Assembly (NCBI GenBank): GCA_903904805.1
Contig: CAIVDX010000648.1
Location: 1 to 8,408, forward strand
Length of the DNA stretch: 8,408 nt
DNA from: an uncultured Rhodospirillales bacterium
Lineage (GTDB): Bacteria > Pseudomonadota > Alphaproteobacteria > Acetobacterales > Acetobacteraceae
Reading direction: 5' to 3'
Part shown: one piece after another, positions 5,811 through 8,408 of the stretch
Position numbering within the stretch: position 1 is the stretch's first letter
Layout of the letters: the number at the start of each line of letters is the position of its first letter
Program-made: the position numbers and the translations under genes
Notes under the pieces: generated by a model
The model's database searches: none
What the model was told of the DNA's origin: nothing
What the model saw: only the letters and a program-made list of their open reading frames with translations

Positions 5811-6455
5811 TCAATCCGCGGGTGCCGGATCGATATCATCCTCGGCGAAACCGTCCAATGCGTCGCCCTCCGCCGCCGCGCCTGGCTTGCCGCGACGCCC
5901 GCCGAGCCAGTTGGCAGCGCTCTCCGCCTGGCCCAATGCCTTGTCGAGCACCGACATGGTGGTGGTGAGATCAGGGCTGTCATCGCGCGACCAGGCGCGC
6001 ACCGCCCACAGCCACACGCCCATCAGCCCCTGCAGCCGCAGGCAGCCCTCCGGCCCAGCCGAGGAGATCCCCGCGCCATCCAGCATCCAGCCCATCGAGC
6101 GGCGGGTGGCACGGGCCAGAATGAGGGCGGTGGCCGGCTCCAGCGGCAAGGCGCGGAACAGCGCCAGCACGCCGGCGCGATGGGCCTGGAACACCTCCAG
6201 GCGCTGCATCAGCAGATCAAACAGACGGTCCCGCGCGGTCCCCTCGCTCATCACCTGCGACAGGGCAGACTCGTCCGCCACGCGCCCCAGCAGCATCAGC
6301 AGCGCGATCTTGCCGGGCACCCGGCGCCTGGCACGCTCCAGCGGCAACTCGGCCCGGCGCGCGGCCTCGGCGATGCGCATGCGGGACCACCCAACCTCGG
6401 CAGCGAGGTCGAAGGCTTCGTGGAGAAGGGCCTTGTCGAAGGTATTATCGTCCAT
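5811..6455 (-). CDS. TetR-like transcriptional regulator
   Basis: A 214-residue protein with an N-terminal helix-turn-helix (about residues 6-52) in the TetR pattern: ALLHEAFDLAAEVGWSRMRIAEAA, then a diverged recognition helix and PGKIALLMLLGR. The C-terminal part (about 70-185) is a helical ligand/dimer domain with RDRLFDLLMQRLEVFQAHRA (76-95), an ARATRRSMGWMLDGAGI stretch and LDKALGQAE. This matches TetR proteins that, as I recall, occur in alphaproteobacteria near phasin genes. The tail after 186 is acidic and probably disordered. The recognition helix is arginine-rich (RARRRVPG) and lacks the usual aromatic residues, so DNA binding may be altered; a COQ9-like lipid-binding role is a less likely alternative. 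The ATG at 6455 is chosen because the domain begins there; an open frame reaches 6560. No ribosome site precedes it. It lies upstream of the phasin gene and divergent from rplY. Confidence 0.75.
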   Translation of the reverse strand: MDDNTFDKALLHEAFDLAAEVGWSRMRIAEAARRAELPLERARRRVPGKIALLMLLGRVADESALSQVMSEGTARDRLFDLLMQRLEVFQAHRAGVLALFRALPLEPATALILARATRRSMGWMLDGAGISSAGPEGCLRLQGLMGVWLWAVRAWSRDDSPDLTTTMSVLDKALGQAESAANWLGGRRGKPGAAAEGDALDGFAEDDIDPAPAD

Positions 6456-6462
6456 GCGCACA

Positions 6463-6491
6463 GAGATAAGGGCAAAAGGGAGGATTGTCAG
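6463..6491 (-). promoter_or_regulatory. Candidate promoter of the TetR-like gene giving a leaderless message
   Basis: On the minus strand CTGACA (6486-6491, five of six matches to the -35 box) is followed after 17 bases by TATCTC (6463-6468, three of six at -10). Only seven bases separate this -10 from the ATG at 6455, so transcription would begin at or next to the start codon. That agrees with the absence of a ribosome site before this gene. The -10 match is weak. Confidence 0.3.
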
Positions 6492-6582
6492 GGGGTTTGG
6501 CAGGAAAGCGGCTGTGTTCCTGGCCCCCATTGGGGCGTCACGCGAGCGCATGCTGCGCATGACGAGGCCGCAAGCCCCTGAA

Positions 6583-6684
6583 CGCCTGGAGTGTGAGGCA
6601 GGGGCGCTGGCCCTGATATCCCCCCGCTGAGAAACTCCGCGCGAGGGATATCACGGCCACCGGCCGCACCCCACGCTCCAGGCG
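6583..6684. repeat. 102-nt imperfect palindrome (long inverted repeat)
   Basis: Bases 6583-6622 pair with 6645-6684 in a single register: 33 of 40 positions pair (one as G-T) with no insertion or deletion, around a 22-base loop (6623-6644). The outer block of 13 pairs CGCCTGGAGTGTG with CACGCTCCAGGCG, and the inner block of 9 pairs TGATATCCC with GGGATATCA exactly; a GGCC/GGCC block lies between. The seven mismatches are mainly C-C, G-G and A-C. Because the flanking genes point away from it, it is not the terminator of either. It may be an interspersed palindromic or MITE-like element, or a self-contained structured RNA; copy number elsewhere is unknown. Confidence 0.75.
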
Positions 6685-6694
6685 CGAGGGTTTC

Positions 6695-6709
6695 CAGGGC
6701 TCCGCCCTG
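6695..6709. repeat. Compact GC hairpin next to the long palindrome
   Basis: CAGGGC-TCC-GCCCTG is a perfect 6-bp hairpin with a 3-base loop. It is followed by further G/C runs that can pair (GGGG 6713-6716 with CCCC 6730-6733). This looks like part of the same repeat-rich block and may belong to an interspersed palindromic family common in high-GC genomes, which I infer from style only. Confidence 0.5.
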
Positions 6710-6733
6710 AGCGGGGTCAAGCGGCAGCGCCCC

Positions 6734-6763
6734 TTGCCTTCCAAGCCGTCCCGGCTCTATACG
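6734..6763 (+). promoter_or_regulatory. Candidate promoter of the rplY-pth-ychF operon
   Basis: TTGCCT (6734-6739) and TATACG (6758-6763) are separated by 18 bases, each matching four of six consensus positions. The predicted start near 6770 gives a 5' leader of about 50 bases ending in the GAGGA ribosome site (6811-6815) before the rplY ATG. It is the first plausible promoter upstream of rplY and lies just right of the palindromic block. Confidence 0.45.
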
Positions 6764-6819
6764 CCCGCCTCTGCGCTGGCACCCCTGGAGGCCGGCGTCA
6801 TTCATCATGCGAGGATATC

Positions 6820-7470
6820 ATGGCCAACACGACAACCATTGAGGCCGTGTCGCGCGAGCGTGCAGGTAAGGGGGCGGCGCGGGCGACACGTCGGGCAGGA
6901 AAGGTTCCTGCCGTCATCTATGGGGCAAAGATCGCCCCCACACTCATCGCGCTCGACCCCCGCGCCGTGATCCGTGAGCTGCACAAGAGCGGCTGGCGGT
7001 CGCGTCTGTATGAAATCAAGGTCGGTGACGAGTCCGTGCGCGCGCTGATGCGCGACGTGCAGTTCCATCCGGTGTCGGATGCGCCGGAGCATGTCGATTT
7101 CCAGCGCCTGCTGCCGGGTGAGCTGATCACCGTCGCGGTGGCCGTGCAGTTCATCAACGATGCCACCTGCCCCGGCATCAAGAAGGGCGGCGTGCTGAAC
7201 GTGGTGCGTCACAGCGTGGATGTGCGGGTCGATCCCGAGAACATTCCCGAGCACTTCGTCGCCGATCTCGGCGCGCTCGACATCAACGACAACATCCGTT
7301 GGTCGAACCTCGCGGGCACCGACGGCTGCAAGCCGGTGATCACCGACCGTGACTTCGTGATCTCCACCGTCGCCCCGCCGACCAAGGTCGAGGCGGCGCC
7401 TGAGGCCGCGGCGGCCGCGGCGCCGGCCGCGAAGGGCAAGGCCGCGGCCAAGCCCGCCGCGAAGAAGTAA
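6820..7470 (+). CDS. rplY: 50S ribosomal protein L25 / general stress protein Ctc
   Basis: Large-subunit protein that binds 5S rRNA. The 216-residue length shows the long CTC form: an N-terminal L25 domain (about 5-95, with RERAGKGAARATRRAGKVPAVIYG at 12-35 and MRDVQFHPVSDAPEHVDF at 77-94) followed by the C-terminal beta domain (about 100-186, with KKGGVLNVVRHSVDVRV at 121-137 and IPEHFVADLGALDINDNIRW at 142-161). Residues 192-216 form a low-complexity Ala/Lys/Pro tail, as is usual in alphaproteobacteria. The start has GAGGA four bases before the ATG. It heads the cluster rplY-pth-ychF. In many alphaproteobacteria prs lies just upstream; here that place is taken by the palindromic intergenic region and a divergent TetR-like gene. 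Confidence 0.96.
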   Translation: MANTTTIEAVSRERAGKGAARATRRAGKVPAVIYGAKIAPTLIALDPRAVIRELHKSGWRSRLYEIKVGDESVRALMRDVQFHPVSDAPEHVDFQRLLPGELITVAVAVQFINDATCPGIKKGGVLNVVRHSVDVRVDPENIPEHFVADLGALDINDNIRWSNLAGTDGCKPVITDRDFVISTVAPPTKVEAAPEAAAAAAPAAKGKAAAKPAAKK

Positions 7471-7471
7471 T

Positions 7472-7500
7472 CCCGCCCCCCCGACGACAAGCGGGGTGGG
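7472..7500 (+). other. GC hairpin between rplY and pth
   Basis: CCCGCCCC (7472-7479) can pair with GGGGTGGG (7493-7500), one pair being G-T, directly after the rplY stop. No T run follows and pth begins 24 bases later, so it is more likely a partial attenuator or an mRNA-end stabiliser that lowers pth/ychF relative to L25 than a full terminator. Confidence 0.35.
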
Positions 7501-7523
7501 GAAGGACAAGGTGGTGGCGTGAC

Positions 7524-8102
7524 ATGCTGCTCTGGGTTGGTCTGGGCAATCCGGAACCGGGCATGGCACGCCAACGCCACAATATCGGCTTCATGGCGCT
7601 TGATCGCATCGCCGATCGGCATCGGTTCAGCCCCTGGCGGTCACGCTTCAAAGGCCTGGTGGCCGAGGGCATGATCGGTGGGCACAAGATCCTCGCGCTG
7701 AAGCCGATGACCTACATGAATGCCTCGGGCGAATCGGTGCAGGCGGCAAGCGCCTTCTTCAAGATCCCGCCCGGCGACATCACGGCCTTTCACGACGAGC
7801 TGGATCTGGTGCCGGGCAAGGTTCGGGTGAAGATGGGCGGCGGCGCGGCCGGCCATAACGGGCTGCGCAGCATGGATCGCCAGCTGGGCACACAGGATTA
7901 TCACCGGGTGCGGCTGGGCATCGGCCATCCCGGCCACAAGGATCGGGTCACCGGCCATGTGCTCGGCGATTTCGCCAAGGTGGATCAGGACTGGCTGGCG
8001 AGCCTGCTCGATGCGGTGGCCGACGCCGCGCCGATGCTGGCCGCGGGCACGCCGGAGGCCTTCATGACGCGCGTGGCACTTCTCACACAGGATGCGAGCT
8101 GA
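7524..8102 (+). CDS. pth: Peptidyl-tRNA hydrolase
   Basis: Cleaves the ester bond of peptidyl-tRNAs released early from ribosomes and so recycles tRNA; essential in most bacteria. The 192 residues match the family. Seen are the N-terminal VGLGNPEPG (5-13), catalytic His19 in RHNIGF, substrate-binding Asn66 in KPMTYMNASG (60-69), Asp91 in HDELDL, and the GGGAAGHNGLRS loop (105-116) with Asn112. These correspond to the E. coli residues N10, H20, N68, D93 and N114. The ATG at 7524 places the first strand at residue 2, as usual; the ribosome site upstream is weak. It lies 53 bases after rplY, and its TGA overlaps the ychF ATG by one base (TGATG), so translation of the two is probably coupled. Confidence 0.97.
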   Translation: MLLWVGLGNPEPGMARQRHNIGFMALDRIADRHRFSPWRSRFKGLVAEGMIGGHKILALKPMTYMNASGESVQAASAFFKIPPGDITAFHDELDLVPGKVRVKMGGGAAGHNGLRSMDRQLGTQDYHRVRLGIGHPGHKDRVTGHVLGDFAKVDQDWLASLLDAVADAAPMLAAGTPEAFMTRVALLTQDAS

Positions 8103-8408
8103 TGGGTTTCAATTGTGGCATTGTCGGGCTGCCGAATGTCGGCAAGTCCACCCTGTTCAACGCGCTGACGGCAACCGCCGCGGCACAGGCGGCGAATTAT
8201 CCGTTCTGCACCATCGAGCCGAATGTCGGCCGCGTGGCGGTGCCCGATCCACGGCTGGGTGAGCTCAGCCGCATCGGCAAGTCGCAAAAGATCGTGCCGA
8301 CATCTCTGGAATTCGTCGACATCGCGGGCCTGGTGCGTGGCGCCTCGAAGGGCGAGGGGCTGGGCAACCAGTTCCTGGCCAACATCCGCGAGACGGATGC
8401 GATCGTGC
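8102..8408 (+). CDS. ychF: YchF/OLA1-family P-loop NTPase, N-terminal part (runs off the window)
   Basis: The first 102 residues of a protein that is normally about 365 long; the gene continues beyond the right edge. The P-loop GLPNVGKST is at residues 9-17, followed by the YchF-specific NYPFCTIEPNVGRV (32-45), PDPRL (48-52), and Walker B/G3 DIAGLV (73-78) with KGEGLGNQFLANIRETDAIV (83-102). YchF belongs to the Obg-related P-loop proteins but hydrolyses ATP rather than GTP, and it associates with ribosomes and stress responses. The ATG overlaps the pth stop; pth-ychF adjacency is widely conserved. Confidence 0.97.
   Translation, partial: MGFNCGIVGLPNVGKSTLFNALTATAAAQAANYPFCTIEPNVGRVAVPDPRLGELSRIGKSQKIVPTSLEFVDIAGLVRGASKGEGLGNQFLANIRETDAIV

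Larger units (their letters stand above)
6456..6819. other. Divergent intergenic region between the TetR-like gene and rplY
   Basis: These 364 bases carry no gene I can support. From left to right they hold a candidate promoter for the TetR-like gene (6463-6491), a short hairpin CCCC-ATT-GGGG (6525-6535), a repeated GCGCATG (6546-6552 and 6555-6561), the 102-nt palindrome (6583-6684), a compact hairpin (6695-6709), and a candidate promoter for rplY (6734-6763) with a leader of about 50 bases. Open frames crossing it on the minus strand encode Arg/Pro/Gly-rich text across the palindrome and look spurious. Confidence 0.8.

Noticed and set aside
5811..6455. COQ9 (ubiquinone biosynthesis) instead of a TetR regulator
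   Set aside because: COQ9 proteins share the TetR fold, but the characteristic tryptophan-rich COQ9 segments are not seen, while the C-terminal pattern fits TetR relatives.
6583..6684. Intrinsic terminator or riboswitch for rplY
   Set aside because: It lies upstream of the likely rplY promoter, no T run follows either arm, and neither flanking gene is transcribed into it.
6488..6808. A 106-codon open frame on the minus strand in the divergent region
   Set aside because: It runs across the palindromic block, has no ribosome site or known domain, and its Gly/Pro/Arg-rich text mirrors the GC hairpins.

Overview
The window is about 8.4 kb of very GC-rich DNA, tightly packed with short core genes and short gaps. 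Gene content and protein style (a Tim44-domain protein, SecB, a phasin, a long CTC-type L25 followed by pth and ychF, and a PykA-like pyruvate kinase next to glycerate kinase) point to an alphaproteobacterium, most likely Rhodospirillales and perhaps Acetobacteraceae. No phage, transposase, CRISPR, tRNA or rRNA is visible.

Layout. (1) 1-1508, plus strand: the last 20 codons of what looks like a MOFRL-type glycerate 2-kinase, then pyruvate kinase; together with enolase elsewhere these take glycerate to pyruvate. (2) 1564-2702, minus strand: a histidine-phosphatase-superfamily enzyme followed by the export chaperone secB. (3) 2795-5226, plus strand: a compact, overlapping cassette of a Tim44-domain membrane protein, a solitary DNA methyltransferase, an Smr-domain nuclease-like protein and an XRE-type HTH regulator. 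In many alphaproteobacteria the slot between tim44 and smr holds mltA; here it holds the methyltransferase. (4) 5230-6455, minus strand: a TetR-like regulator followed by a phasin (polyhydroxyalkanoate granule coat). The phasin has its own candidate promoter, with a TGC-type palindrome between -35 and -10. Its transcript would end in a perfect 14-bp hairpin lying inside the 3' end of the convergent HTH gene. (5) 6456-6819: a 364-base divergent intergenic region dominated by a 102-nt imperfect palindrome (33 of 40 arm positions pair without any gap) plus smaller GC hairpins, then a candidate rplY promoter. (6) 6820-8408, plus strand: rplY (L25/CTC), pth and the start of ychF, a translation-related cluster.

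Most of the window is ordinary chromosomal core. I do not see a complete new defence or mobile system. The items most worth a second look are the long palindrome in the divergent region, the terminator-like hairpin buried in the HTH coding sequence, the solitary methyltransferase in the tim44-smr slot, and the phasin promoter with its candidate operator.
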